NCBI GenBank assembly: GCA_050953805.1
Contig: JBMNNE010000002.1
Coordinates: forward strand, 822,614 to 886,613
Origin: DUQW01 sp050953805
GTDB taxonomy: Bacteria; Bacillota_I; Bacilli_A; Acholeplasmatales; Acholeplasmataceae
Length of the DNA: 64,000 nucleotides
Direction of reading: 5' to 3'
The translations under genes and the position numbers were made by a program. Below the pieces are notes generated by a model. That model did no database searches and had not been told where the DNA came from. It worked only from the letters and a program-made list of their open reading frames with translations. Below, piece by piece: positions 44,469 through 53,921 of the stretch; position 1 is the stretch's first letter; the number at the start of each line of letters is the position of its first letter.

Positions 44469-45291
44469 CTTCATTCACCTTAAACTTGTCAAAACTCTTA
44501 ACTAGTAAAATCATTACCATCATAATAATCGATAAAATAATTGCGATTGCGGCACCATATCCAATATCACCACTTAAGATAGAAATTCTTTCAATAATAT
44601 CACCAATCAAGTAAACATTATTTCCTAAATACTTAGGAATAACTAATGTGGTTGCAGCTGGTAAAAATACCATTAATATCCCCGACATAACTCCAGTTAA
44701 TGATAATGGCAATGTTACTTTTAAAAAAGCGACAAATCTTGATGCTCCTAAATCAGTAGCGGCTTCAATTAATCCCGGATCAATTTTTAATAATACGGTA
44801 TAAATTGGTAAAACCATAAATGGTAAAAAGATACTAACAAAACCAATTATCATCGCAAAATCTGTTTTAATGATACTTGGAATTATTAAATCGATGATTT
44901 GTCTCATTGCAATGGTTCTAATAACTAAATTAATCCACATTGGTGCTGAAATTAATAAAATAAGTAATGCTTGGGTTCTAGGTTTAGTTTGAGTTATAAA
45001 ATATGCTAATGGATATCCTATGATTAATGTTGAAATTGTAGTTAATAAGGCTAACCAAATTGAACGGCCCATAGCATATAAATATTCGGTTTTAGCGAAA
45101 AAGTTAGTATAATTATTAATCGTTATTGTATATTTAAATAATGTATTTTTGTCAACTTCTGCAAATGAAGAAAAAACCATAATTAAAATAGGAATTAAAA
45201 TTAACCCAACTAAAACTAAATAATAAGGCATGATTAAAAAAGTATTTAGAGTATCTCGTTTTCTTTTTTTGATATCTTTTACTTTTTCCAT
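44461..45291 (-). CDS. potB: Spermidine/putrescine ABC transporter permease PotB
   Basis: A 276-residue permease with six helices and the docking loop EAATDLGASRFVAFLKVTLPLS (about 180-201). The start is the ATG overlapping the potA stop (TAATG), 8 nt after GGAG; the ATG at 45297 is too near the ribosome site. It overlaps potC slightly. Confidence 0.92.
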   Translation of the reverse strand: MEKVKDIKKRKRDTLNTFLIMPYYLVLVGLILIPILIMVFSSFAEVDKNTLFKYTITINNYTNFFAKTEYLYAMGRSIWLALLTTISTLIIGYPLAYFITQTKPRTQALLILLISAPMWINLVIRTIAMRQIIDLIIPSIIKTDFAMIIGFVSIFLPFMVLPIYTVLLKIDPGLIEAATDLGASRFVAFLKVTLPLSLTGVMSGILMVFLPAATTLVIPKYLGNNVYLIGDIIERISILSGDIGYGAAIAIILSIIMMVMILLVKSFDKFKVNEDV

Positions 45292-46766
45292 TACCATATC
45301 TCCATTACATGAATATCATCCGGTTGGAAAGTAATACTTACTTTTTCACCTTCGGGATGAAATTCAGTAGTATGAATTGTGTAAGCACGGTGATTTGTTA
45401 AAACATCAATTTCATAATGAACACCTTTAAAAGCGACACTATCAACTACCCCGTCAAACTTGCCATTACCAACTGGTAGAATATTAATATCTTCTGGTCT
45501 AATCACAACTTCTACTTTTTCATTTTTAGAAAAACCTTTATCAACACATTCATGTATAAGATCATCAAATTGAACTTTAAAATCATCTAACATAACGGCT
45601 TCTACAATATTAGATTCACCAATAAATGATGCTACAAAGCGGTTAATAGGTTCATTATAAATATCTTCTGGTTTACCAATTTGTTGAATTTCACCATTAT
45701 TCATCACAACAATTTTATCAGACATGGTTAACGCTTCTTCTTGATCGTGTGTTACATAAATAAAAGTAATACCAGCATTTCTTTGAAGTTCTTTTAACTC
45801 ATATTGCATTTCTTGACGTAATTTTAAATCAAGTGCCGCCAGCGGTTCATCTAATAATAAAACTTTTGGTTGATTAATTAGAGCTCGAGCAATGGCAACT
45901 CGTTGTTGTTGACCACCTGATAATTTATCAACGCCACGGTATTCAAAACCTTGTAAACCAACTAATTTTAAATAATGAAATACTTTCGCCTCTAATTCTC
46001 TTTCTCTAGTTTGTCTAGTTTCAAACTGGCGACGATATTTTTTAATTTGATTTTGATAATATCTTTTTAAATCTAAATTATTAATTTCTTCTCTTAAGTT
46101 TTTAATTTTCTGTTGTTTTTCTTTTCTAATTTCAGGATATTTAGGATCTCTAGCTGAGACGGTCTTTAATTCAAATTTAATATCTTCAATTTTATCTCTT
46201 AGTTCATTCGCCTTAGAAATGTTAGCTTTTTTAGATTCTAAGTAAGTTGGATCTTTTTTTAAATTTTTAATTTTTAGTTTTAATTCGTTAATTTGTTGTT
46301 TTAATTCAAAATTAGGATCTTTAATAAGTTGAGCTTTTCTAGTTACTTCTTTTCTTAACGCTTTTTTCTTAGCCGGATCTTTTTCATTACGAATTAATTC
46401 TTTATATTCACTTAAAATAAGATCAATTTTATGTTGTTCTTGAAATTCACTTGATTTAACTCTTAATCCAAACGCGACATTTTCAAAAACATCCAAATGA
46501 GGAAATAATGCATAGCGTTGAAAAACAGTGTTTGTTGGTCGTTTGTGAGCTGGTATATCATTAATATTTTCACCATTAAATAAGACCTCACCATCACTTG
46601 GATCAACAAATCCACCGATAATTCTTAAAGTTGTAGTTTTTCCGCAGCCAGATGGACCTAATAAAGTAACAAATTCATTTGAATTGATTTCTAAATCAAT
46701 TCCTCTTAATACAATATTTCCATCAAACTCTTTAGTAACTCCTTTTAATTCAATTAATGGTTCCAT
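45291..46766 (-). CDS. potA: Spermidine/putrescine ABC transporter ATPase PotA with coiled-coil insert
   Basis: A 491-residue ATPase. Walker A GPSGCGKTT is at 37-45, the Q-loop QRYALFPH at about 83-90, signature LSGGQQQ at 282-288, then Walker B VLLLDEP and a C-terminal TOBE domain. Ordinary PotA has the signature near residue 137. Here about 145 extra residues (about 105-255) are packed with Lys, Glu, Arg and Leu in heptad-like order and should form a coiled coil. Enlarged PotA proteins are known in Mollicutes. First gene of potABCD, with a strong promoter at 46842-46869. Confidence 0.92.
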   Translation of the reverse strand: MEPLIELKGVTKEFDGNIVLRGIDLEINSNEFVTLLGPSGCGKTTTLRIIGGFVDPSDGEVLFNGENINDIPAHKRPTNTVFQRYALFPHLDVFENVAFGLRVKSSEFQEQHKIDLILSEYKELIRNEKDPAKKKALRKEVTRKAQLIKDPNFELKQQINELKLKIKNLKKDPTYLESKKANISKANELRDKIEDIKFELKTVSARDPKYPEIRKEKQQKIKNLREEINNLDLKRYYQNQIKKYRRQFETRQTRERELEAKVFHYLKLVGLQGFEYRGVDKLSGGQQQRVAIARALINQPKVLLLDEPLAALDLKLRQEMQYELKELQRNAGITFIYVTHDQEEALTMSDKIVVMNNGEIQQIGKPEDIYNEPINRFVASFIGESNIVEAVMLDDFKVQFDDLIHECVDKGFSKNEKVEVVIRPEDINILPVGNGKFDGVVDSVAFKGVHYEIDVLTNHRAYTIHTTEFHPEGEKVSITFQPDDIHVMEIW

Positions 46767-46841
46767 TTTATTACCTCCATAAAATATCTAAGTTTAGTAA
46801 AATTAAACAAAAAGTTTGATTTTAATAAACTAACCATTATT

Positions 46842-46869
46842 ATTATAATAATAACTTCATTATTGTCAA
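46842..46869 (-). promoter_or_regulatory. potABCD promoter
   Basis: On the minus strand: perfect TTGACA (46864-46869), a 16-nt spacer, perfect TATAAT (46842-46847). The start of transcription would be near 46835, leaving a leader of about 70 nt before potA. Confidence 0.75.
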
Positions 46870-46880
46870 GAGATATAATA

Positions 46881-46908
46881 AAAACAAACATCATACGATG
46901 TTCGTTTT
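46881..46908 (-). terminator. Terminator of the 46982-47419 gene
   Basis: A 12-bp stem around ATAC; its only mismatch becomes a G-U pair on the minus strand, where TTTTTATTATA follows. It separates this gene from the pot promoter. Confidence 0.7.
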
Positions 46909-46981
46909 TAAAACTTTCTTTAAATTATTAAATTTAATATTTATAATACTTATTCTATTTATTATTAGTATTTATTATGAG

Positions 46982-47419
46982 TTATTCGTGTTTTGGATAG
47001 TAAAAATCATCTGAATCAGGGTCATCAACAACTTTAGTTGATTCAACAAGTAATAATATTAGTCCAATCAGAGCGGCTAGTCCAAGTGGTAAGAAAAATG
47101 GTGCAAACAAGCCTAACACTAATAAAATAAATGGAATCCGATTATCTGGGTTTTTACTCGCTTCAATTAATGAAAGAATATAAAAAACAATGTATAAAAA
47201 TCCGAAAAATAGTGTTAACAATACTACTAAAGTCGTTCCACCAACCAGACCCAAAGCAAACTCTTCAAGTTGCGCCTCAGTATAGGTATCACCATTATCG
47301 ACAATAAATTCAACCAGCGGTATTATAATTGTTGACATCAAAAAAATTCCAAGAACTACTAATATAACTAATAATGCTAGCGTGACAATTGCATTTCTTT
47401 TGGCTTTTTTAGGATTCAT
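46982..47419 (-). CDS. Membrane protein of unknown function downstream of tRNA-Val
   Basis: A 145-residue protein with three hydrophobic segments (about 12-36, 58-82, 95-128) and an acidic tail (DDPDSDDFYYPKHE). AAGGAAGG lies 5 nt before the ATG at 47419; a TTG at 47443 is a weaker start. The gene begins 31 nt after the tRNA-Val 3' end on the same strand with no hairpin between, so they may be co-transcribed. No family recognised. Confidence 0.55.
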   Translation of the reverse strand: MNPKKAKRNAIVTLALLVILVVLGIFLMSTIIIPLVEFIVDNGDTYTEAQLEEFALGLVGGTTLVVLLTLFFGFLYIVFYILSLIEASKNPDNRIPFILLVLGLFAPFFLPLGLAALIGLILLLVESTKVVDDPDSDDFYYPKHE

Positions 47420-47450
47420 AAGTTTCCTTCCTTTCTCTATCAAATAAAAA

Positions 47451-47525
47451 TGGTGGGCGCGAAGGGATTTGAACCCCTGACCTCCTGCACGTCAAGCAGA
47501 TGCTCTCCCCCTGAGCTACGCGCCC
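47451..47525 (-). tRNA. tRNA-Val (anticodon GAC)
   Basis: A 75-nt cloverleaf on the minus strand: acceptor GGGCGCG / CGCGCCC, D-arm TAGCTCAGGGGGAGAGC, anticodon stem TCTGC / GCAGG with loop TTGACGT (anticodon GAC), and T-arm AGGGGTTCAAATCCCTT. The 3' CCA is encoded. Confidence 0.93.
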
Positions 47526-47605
47526 AACCTTTTATTCCTTTATTATTTTATAATAATTTATCAAACATTTCAAATAATAAGTCAATAGTGTTAATTTGTA
47601 AAATA

Positions 47606-47614
47606 TGTTATAAT
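47606..47614 (+). promoter_or_regulatory. Extended -10 promoter of queT
   Basis: TGTTATAAT is a complete extended -10 (TGnTATAAT). No clear -35 is seen, which extended -10 promoters do not need. Transcription would start at about 47620, at the foot of the riboswitch stem. Confidence 0.6.
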
Positions 47615-47618
47615 TTAC

Positions 47619-47662
47619 TTGATTGTACTCCAGGAAACCAATCAATAAATAAAACAGGAGCT
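47619..47662 (+). ncRNA. preQ1-I riboswitch controlling queT translation
   Basis: Stem P1 is TTGATTG (47619-47625) with CAATCAA (47639-47645), 7 perfect pairs. The loop contains CTCC (47628-47631), which pairs as a pseudoknot with GGAG (47657-47660) in the tail, after an A-rich linker. This is the preQ1-I H-type pseudoknot layout. GGAG is also the ribosome site of queT, 6 nt before its ATG, so bound preQ1 would block translation. Confidence 0.8.
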
Positions 47663-47666
47663 AAAT

Positions 47667-48152
47667 ATGAAAAAATTGACTTTAAAAGATTTAACTTTAC
47701 AAGCATTAATTGCATCGGCATATATCGTTCTTTCTTTAATTTTTAAAGAAATTTCATTTGGTATCATACAATTTAGAATATCTGAAATATTGATGGTTTT
47801 AATCTTATTTTCACCAAGACATTTACTTGGCGTCACTTTGGGTTGCCTAATTTCAAATATTTTTAGTCCAATGGCAGCCCTTGATGTGCCAATTGGAACG
47901 GCTGCAACTTTAGTCGCTGGACTTTTGATGATACTATTTAGGAGAAAAGTTTGGACTTTAATCTTTCCAACGATTGTTAATGCATTTGCCATCGGCTGGA
48001 TGTTATCATTTGCTCTAGATTATCCGTTTTGGGAATCGGTAGGATTAGTTGCTCTTGGTGAGTTTGTGGTCACTATTTTATTTGGACTTCCTATATATTT
48101 GTTTTTAAGAAATTCAAAAGATCTAAAAGAAATTTTAGAAAATAATGAATAA
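47667..48152 (+). CDS. queT: Queuosine precursor transporter QueT
   Basis: A 161-residue membrane protein of the QueT family, the substrate-specific S component of an ECF-type importer for queuosine precursors. Five to six hydrophobic segments are seen. Typical residues are the N-terminal LTLQALIASAYIVL, FGIIQFRISEILMVL and GVTLGCLISNIF. The riboswitch in its leader supports preQ1 or queuine as ligand. The energy-coupling EcfAA'T proteins are not in this window. Confidence 0.88.
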   Translation: MKKLTLKDLTLQALIASAYIVLSLIFKEISFGIIQFRISEILMVLILFSPRHLLGVTLGCLISNIFSPMAALDVPIGTAATLVAGLLMILFRRKVWTLIFPTIVNAFAIGWMLSFALDYPFWESVGLVALGEFVVTILFGLPIYLFLRNSKDLKEILENNE

Positions 48153-48170
48153 ACGCTCAACTGAGCGTTT
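48151..48170 (+). terminator. Terminator of queT
   Basis: Stem AAACGCTCA / TGAGCGTTT with loop AC, followed by T. It overlaps the queT stop codon and lies 5 nt from the convergent gene. Confidence 0.8.
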
Positions 48171-48175
48171 TTTTA

Positions 48176-48598
48176 TTAGTTATTCAATGCTTCAATTAAT
48201 ATTGAAATATCAATGTTATGCAAATTATAAGCTTGAATTACCATCTCAAAATAATCTGAAGATGGCTTGTTAAATTCATAATTTTCATTCATTATATAGA
48301 TTAAACCTTGACTGATTTCTCCATTAATTTCGAACTCAATATTTTCCTTGTAATATAAATTTGGATAGTCTTCATAAATATCAAGAGATATCTCACAATC
48401 ATCATTAATTTGATAGATTCCAAGAAAAATATGATGTTTTGGATCTTTTAAAACAGTTAAATAACTTCTAAATTTTTGTCCCCGAAAAGCTAATTTATAT
48501 CCTTCTTGCTTGATGATTCCTAAAAATCTAGCTTGCGGGCACATGCTAGTCATATGCTTAATATCTAAATTACTACCATATGCTAAATAGTATTTCAT
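48176..48598 (-). CDS. Gamma-glutamylcyclotransferase-like (AIG2/GGCT fold) protein
   Basis: A 140-residue protein with the GGCT substrate loop AYGSNL at 6-11 and the likely catalytic acid in LDIYEDYPNLY (about 91-101). The rest fits the short AIG2-like family. Reaction on gamma-glutamyl amino acids or amines is possible. It ends 3 nt after the malic-enzyme stop region on the same strand and is probably co-transcribed with it. Confidence 0.8.
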   Translation of the reverse strand: MKYYLAYGSNLDIKHMTSMCPQARFLGIIKQEGYKLAFRGQKFRSYLTVLKDPKHHIFLGIYQINDDCEISLDIYEDYPNLYYKENIEFEINGEISQGLIYIMNENYEFNKPSSDYFEMVIQAYNLHNIDISILIEALNN

Positions 48599-48601
48599 CA
48601 G

Positions 48602-49768
48602 TTAAAGTCTAGCCACTCCACTAGCGATCGCTGCTTCTTTGACAGCTTTGATTAATCGATTGTGGGCTTCTTTATTAAAAGCACTAGGAATTATATAATC
48701 AGTAGTTAATTCATCATCATAAATAGTATAAGCTAATGCTTTGGCTGCTGCTGTCATCATTTCATTATTTATTTGGGCACTTCTGGTATCAAGCGCAGCT
48801 CTAAAAATTCCTGGAAACACTGATAAGTTATTTATTTGATTGGGAAAATCTGATCTTCCAGTACCTACAATGTATGCTCCGGCTTCTTTAGCCACATTGG
48901 GATGAATTTCAGGTGTTGGATTAGCCATTGCTAAAATGGCTGATCTTTCATTCATCAATTTTACCATCTCACCAGATAATACATTACCGGCAGAAACGCC
49001 AATAAATAAATCAGCTCCTTTAATAGCATCAACTAACATTCCTTCTACTTTTCTTGGATTAGTTTGATGATGAATTTCTAATTTTGCTTCATTTAAATTT
49101 TTACTTGGATGTAATATCCCAACTCGATCACATAAGATAATATCTTTAAAACCTAATTCCAATAATAATTTTGCAATCGCAATTCCAGCAGCCCCAGCTC
49201 CATTGATAACAATTTTAAAGTTCTCTTTATCTTTCTTAGTTAATCTTAATATATTAATAACCGCTGCTGAGGTAACAATTGCAGTTCCATGTTGATCATC
49301 ATGAAAAATTGGCATTTCTAATGCTTCTTTCAACCTATTTTCAATCTCAAAACAGCGCGGTGCCGCAATATCTTCTAAATTAATTCCACCAAATGACGGA
49401 GCAATGTTAATAATTGTTTTTACAATTTCATCACTATCTTTGGTATTTAAAAGGATAGGAATCGCATCAACATTGCCAAATTCTTTAAAAAGAATAGCTT
49501 TCCCTTCCATAACTGGTAATCCTGCCTCTGGTCCTATATCTCCCAAACCCAAGATCGCAGTACCATCAGTAATTACTGCAACAGTATTACTTTTACGAGT
49601 TAAATTATATACTTCATCTGGTTTGTCTTTAATTGCCAAGCATGCTTCAGCGACCCCAGGGGTATATAAAAGTGGTAAAGTTTCTTTGGTTACTTTACTC
49701 CTAGGTTTAATTTCAAATTTACCACCTAATTTTCGGTGCAGTTTTACCGCTTTTGAATCCTTTTTCAT
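48602..49768 (-). CDS. NAD(P)-dependent malic enzyme (malolactic type, short form)
   Basis: A 388-residue enzyme converting malate to pyruvate and CO2. Seen are LLYTPGVAEAC with the catalytic Tyr, the Lys-bearing EGKAILFKEFG, the metal site IFHDDQHGTAIV and the Rossmann turn INGAGAAGIAIAKLL. Length fits the short bacterial class. Pyruvate from it could feed dxs or fermentation. A GAGGTGAAG ribosome site precedes the ATG. Confidence 0.92.
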   Translation of the reverse strand: MKKDSKAVKLHRKLGGKFEIKPRSKVTKETLPLLYTPGVAEACLAIKDKPDEVYNLTRKSNTVAVITDGTAILGLGDIGPEAGLPVMEGKAILFKEFGNVDAIPILLNTKDSDEIVKTIINIAPSFGGINLEDIAAPRCFEIENRLKEALEMPIFHDDQHGTAIVTSAAVINILRLTKKDKENFKIVINGAGAAGIAIAKLLLELGFKDIILCDRVGILHPSKNLNEAKLEIHHQTNPRKVEGMLVDAIKGADLFIGVSAGNVLSGEMVKLMNERSAILAMANPTPEIHPNVAKEAGAYIVGTGRSDFPNQINNLSVFPGIFRAALDTRSAQINNEMMTAAAKALAYTIYDDELTTDYIIPSAFNKEAHNRLIKAVKEAAIASGVARL

Positions 49769-49799
49769 AAGTCTTCACCTCACTTCTATTATATCAAAA

Positions 49800-49818
49800 A
49801 ATCCCCTTATTGGGGATT
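49800..49818 (-). terminator. Terminator of the MMPL-lipoprotein unit
   Basis: Stem AATCCCC / GGGGATT with loop TTATT. On the minus strand TTTTGATATAAT follows. That TATAAT may be the -10 of the malic-enzyme gene. Confidence 0.75.
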
Positions 49819-49836
49819 AATTGATGTATTACATTC

Positions 49837-51792
49837 TTATTTTTGAGTGATGATAAATTGTAGAGAGAGTGGCGATAAATTTTCATCACTTAAAAATGAA
49901 GGTAAATCCATTTCTAGTGGTGTTGGGATCAAGGCCATAAAATCTTTCATACTTGTTAATTTTATAATTCCGTCATAGAAACTATAGACTTGTTCTTCTT
50001 GTGGAAGGGATAAACTATTATTAAATTGTAGAAAACCTAAATAAATTTCATCAATTTGTCTTAAATTAGATTCTGGATTTATTAAGTACATATCATTTAT
50101 GTTTTTTAATTGAGCAACTTGTGTATCTAACCCCATTTGTTGAGTTTGTTGGACAATGCCACCTAGTGATACTATTAATCCAGGAGGGTTATCAGCATCA
50201 CCTTGGAAATCAAGTCCACCTTTAAACATCATTAATGCTGGGGTTACCATTGTCGCTTCAAACCAACCGCCAGCAACTCCTTCACCTATCTTCGCAGATA
50301 GATTTGTAAATAGTCCGTGTAATAGCCCAATATTAGTAAATAGGTTTGTTGCTTCAACAACTAATTGATACATATTTTTGGCTATTGGTTCAAAATGATC
50401 TGGATAGAAATACATTGTATTATTGATAATAGCTAAAGTTCCTTTAATTTCATTAATCGCAGTTTCCATAGCCGTTAGTCCGTCAATAATATCTTGTTTA
50501 TTGGCAATTATGTTTTTAATATCATTAAAATCAATTGAATTAATGGCCACAGCAGCAGCTTTTATGTTATTTAGTTTCTCAGCTAATGATAGAAAACTTT
50601 GGAAAGTTGTTTCATAAGTATTAAGCATTGCTAGTCTTGCCTCATGATTTGTATTAAAATAAGTAACTAGTTCATTTAAATTTGCCATAGCTGCGTTTAA
50701 ATCAGCAGTTGCACCTTCAATCATCGCAACTATTCCTTGAAATTCAGGTATTTTAGCTTGTCCAGCTGCAGTATATGATGTTTGTGCCTTTAGTAATGCG
50801 TAGACATTATTCATGTTGTCACCGTTTAGTTCATTGATTAGTGGTGTAAATTGCCCTAAAGTTGTTGCATTAAATTGTTGTTTAATCTGATTAATATTAT
50901 TATCCATTCCGACAAATAAAGGTGTCAAATTTGTCTCCATATAATTAATTCCAGCAACTATTTGATCAATTGCATCTGGTAATGCTGATAATTGATTAAT
51001 ACCTAGTTCTCCAAAGTTTAACATACCATCGATTGATGAAATTTGATCAAGTGGTTGATACACTGCTTGCATACCACTATATTTAAAGTTTTTAACTTGT
51101 AATTTTAATGTTATTTCTTTTGTTTCACCCGGCATTATCATATAGGCAAGAGTATTAGTGGTTCCCACTAACACGCTAGCTAATACACCTTCGTTTTCCA
51201 AAATCTTAGCGGTAGTAATATCGATTGGAATTTGGACTTGTGCTGCATAATTTTGTTGGTAATAAATATTAGCGTTTGGATTAGCAGCAAACTTATGGGT
51301 AATAATTACTACACCAGTTTTACCAACAAGTTGATCGAAAGTTACAATATTGCCATCTAATTTATAAGTTGTGGTTAAATTAAATGGAAGCTTATTTTTA
51401 TAGTGTTCTACATCAAGATTGAGAGTATAGAAAAAGTTATCTGCTTTTTCCAAAGATGGGATTAATGCTTTTCCTTCTTTTAACTCAATATCAGCTTGGC
51501 TATTAGTAATATTAACATGGCCATCTTTGGCGAATTTTCCTTTTACTTCATATTTGAAAAATTTTGCGTCAGTAAAATGATTTGATGATTTAATTGATTG
51601 AATTTTATTTGCATGATTATAGATAACATAAATTGTTTCATCAGTTTTAACAGTTTTAGTTTCTGTTGGTAATACTATTTTATTCTCACCATTACCGTTT
51701 TTTGGTGATACTTCTTCTTCACAACCACTGATTAAAACGAACCCAAAAATTAATAAAATAATTATTGCAATTTTACTAAATATTTTCTTCAT
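49837..51792 (-). CDS. Large surface lipoprotein partnered with an MMPL exporter
   Basis: A 651-residue lipoprotein with lipobox ISGC (Cys24) and a short acidic linker. A beta-rich N-terminal part (about 40-240) includes VGKTGVVIITHKF. A long helical region follows (about 250-540), rich in Asn, Ile, Leu and Ala with repeated INEL/LNN-like spacing, which should form coiled coils. There is no C-terminal anchor. It overlaps the MMPL gene by 17 nt and has AGGAGG before the ATG. Similar heptad-rich proteins accompany MMPL exporters in Bacillota. Function unknown; a periplasm-like extension of the exporter is my guess. Confidence 0.6.
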   Translation of the reverse strand: MKKIFSKIAIIILLIFGFVLISGCEEEVSPKNGNGENKIVLPTETKTVKTDETIYVIYNHANKIQSIKSSNHFTDAKFFKYEVKGKFAKDGHVNITNSQADIELKEGKALIPSLEKADNFFYTLNLDVEHYKNKLPFNLTTTYKLDGNIVTFDQLVGKTGVVIITHKFAANPNANIYYQQNYAAQVQIPIDITTAKILENEGVLASVLVGTTNTLAYMIMPGETKEITLKLQVKNFKYSGMQAVYQPLDQISSIDGMLNFGELGINQLSALPDAIDQIVAGINYMETNLTPLFVGMDNNINQIKQQFNATTLGQFTPLINELNGDNMNNVYALLKAQTSYTAAGQAKIPEFQGIVAMIEGATADLNAAMANLNELVTYFNTNHEARLAMLNTYETTFQSFLSLAEKLNNIKAAAVAINSIDFNDIKNIIANKQDIIDGLTAMETAINEIKGTLAIINNTMYFYPDHFEPIAKNMYQLVVEATNLFTNIGLLHGLFTNLSAKIGEGVAGGWFEATMVTPALMMFKGGLDFQGDADNPPGLIVSLGGIVQQTQQMGLDTQVAQLKNINDMYLINPESNLRQIDEIYLGFLQFNNSLSLPQEEQVYSFYDGIIKLTSMKDFMALIPTPLEMDLPSFLSDENLSPLSLQFIITQK

Positions 51793-53875
51793 TTGTAACT
51801 TCCTCCTTACTTGTTTGTTTTTTACTTTTTATATTAGTTCTTTCAATAATAGAATCAAATGTGAGTAATAATACTGGTAAGACAAATATGACCATAAATC
51901 CTGATAATAATGCCCCACGACCAATTAACATTCCGATTTCATTTACTAGTCCTAAACTTGAAACAAAGAATACAACAAATCCTGCTGCTGCCAACACAGC
52001 AGCAGATGTAATAATTGCTGGCGTTGAACGAGTTGCAGCCTCGATCATTGCCTCTTTTTTAGGCAAGGTTACCCTAAACTCCTTATACCGACTTGCCAGT
52101 AGGACTGCATAGTCAATAGTGGCCCCCAGTTGTAAACTGGAAACTACTAAATATCCAATATAAGCTAGTGTTCCGCCAGTAAAATATGTAATTGCAATGT
52201 TTATGAAAATTGATACCTCAATTACAATTACTAAAATTATTGGTGACACTGGATTTCTTAATACTAAGAGAATGGTTAAGGCAATTGCTATAACACTAGC
52301 TATTTGCACGAAAATACCATCTCGAGTAACTGATTCTTTAATTTCAGTAGTAGCAATAGGTACCCCCAAAATATAAGCTTTCTTATCTAATACATCTTTG
52401 GTAAGTTTAACGATTTTTTCACTTAACTTATAAGTTTCATCTGTCTCTTCATTACTATCTAAATAAATAATCATTCGGTAATAGTTTTTTGATTTGAATT
52501 GATCTAATGCTTCTTTTGGTAACATCTCTTCAGGTATTTGTGGATCAACACTAGTAACAAGTGATTGAATGTTAGTTACTTCTGGCATTTCTTGAAGACC
52601 ATTAACTAAGCGAATCGCATTATTTTTATCAGCGTGTTCATATAAAATAATTACTGGTTGGAAAACTCCAAATTGTTTATCTATTTTATCTCGGTGAATA
52701 TAACCAATAGCATCTTCATCTCCAACTGATCCATCTCCATATTGATATGTGGTTTTGCCTTGAAAATATAGGGCAACTCCACCTAATAAAATGAATAATA
52801 TAATAATTAAATATCGTATTTTATATAGTTTTCCGGTTAATTTCTTAAATCTTGGCATCAATACTTTATGTCGTGTCTTTAATAGTAACTTATCAAAATA
52901 TACCAATAAAACCGGAACTAAGATAATAGCTACAATATAACTAATAGCGATCGCCTTAACTAATGAGAGTCCAATATCAAATCCAATTTTATAATCCATA
53001 ATGAGCAGAGCTAAAAATCCAAAAATAGTTGTTAAGGCTGATGCTGTTACTGCCCCAAAAGCATCTTTAGCGCTTGTCAAGGCTGCTTCTGCAGGCAGAG
53101 CACCTTTATCTCTTTCTTCATAATACCGATGAACGATAAATAAGGAATAATCAAGTGACATAGCTAACTGCAAGATACTAACAATTGACATGGTAATATA
53201 ACTAATGCTTGGGAAGAGCATATTAGTTCCTAAATTAATAGCAATTGCAATACCTAAATTTATTAAAATAACTACTGGTTCCAGCCAAGAGGATGAGGCT
53301 AAAAATAAAATTAAGATTGCAATTGGAAGCGCCACAGCAAGAATCATAATGACTTCGCTATTAACATATTCACGGCTAGTTTTCGTTTCAATAGCGGGAC
53401 CACGTAAACTAGCTTCAATATTGTTGTCTTTCATGATCTTGTTAATTTCATCAATTGCATCTCCTACTTTTAATGAATAATCATCTTCTAAGAATTCGAT
53501 AGTAAATAGTAAATAGCCATCCTTATAGTAATCTTTAATTAGAGATTGGTCCATATTTTCAACTGGAATTGAAATATCACTAACGGTACCCAGCCAGATT
53601 ACGGATTTAACTACTTCTATATCTTTAATCTTACTTACAATTCGTGGAGCGTCTTCAATTTTTAAGTCATCAGTCATAACTTGGATCATTGAGTTAGACC
53701 CAAATTCTTCATCTAATTTAACTAGTGCTTCTCTAGTATTGGAATCACTAGCTAAATATTTTCTCATGTCATAATTAATTGTGACTAGTGGACTTAAAAT
53801 TATTGATACAACAGTTAAAATAATAAAAGCTATTAACGTGATAATTCGTCCCTTTTTCGTTAAAATTTTTTTCAT
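51776..53875 (-). CDS. MMPL/RND family exporter
   Basis: A 699-residue transporter with 12 predicted helices in two halves. Each half has one large external loop after the first helix. The MMPL core reads LQLAMSLDYSLFIVHRYYEER in the first half and LQLGATIDYAVLLASRYKEFR in the second. The Asp in each is the proton-relay residue of the family. Substrates in this family are lipids, peptides or drugs. The open frame runs to an ATG at 53935, but that lies upstream of the promoter -10. The ATG at 53875, 14 nt after GGAGG, is preferred; 53896 is possible. Opposed by a TetR gene across a palindrome. Confidence 0.85.
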   Translation of the reverse strand: MKKILTKKGRIITLIAFIILTVVSIILSPLVTINYDMRKYLASDSNTREALVKLDEEFGSNSMIQVMTDDLKIEDAPRIVSKIKDIEVVKSVIWLGTVSDISIPVENMDQSLIKDYYKDGYLLFTIEFLEDDYSLKVGDAIDEINKIMKDNNIEASLRGPAIETKTSREYVNSEVIMILAVALPIAILILFLASSSWLEPVVILINLGIAIAINLGTNMLFPSISYITMSIVSILQLAMSLDYSLFIVHRYYEERDKGALPAEAALTSAKDAFGAVTASALTTIFGFLALLIMDYKIGFDIGLSLVKAIAISYIVAIILVPVLLVYFDKLLLKTRHKVLMPRFKKLTGKLYKIRYLIIILFILLGGVALYFQGKTTYQYGDGSVGDEDAIGYIHRDKIDKQFGVFQPVIILYEHADKNNAIRLVNGLQEMPEVTNIQSLVTSVDPQIPEEMLPKEALDQFKSKNYYRMIIYLDSNEETDETYKLSEKIVKLTKDVLDKKAYILGVPIATTEIKESVTRDGIFVQIASVIAIALTILLVLRNPVSPIILVIVIEVSIFINIAITYFTGGTLAYIGYLVVSSLQLGATIDYAVLLASRYKEFRVTLPKKEAMIEAATRSTPAIITSAAVLAAAGFVVFFVSSLGLVNEIGMLIGRGALLSGFMVIFVLPVLLLTFDSIIERTNIKSKKQTSKEEVTNEENI

Positions 53876-53921
53876 ATTCGTATTTAAGTCCTCCATTTCT
53901 AATATATATTTTAAATACCCA

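Noticed and set aside
47450..47746. Plus-strand reading frame starting MVGAKGFEPLTS
   Set aside because: It covers the complement of tRNA-Val and the queT riboswitch; an artefact of the same kind.
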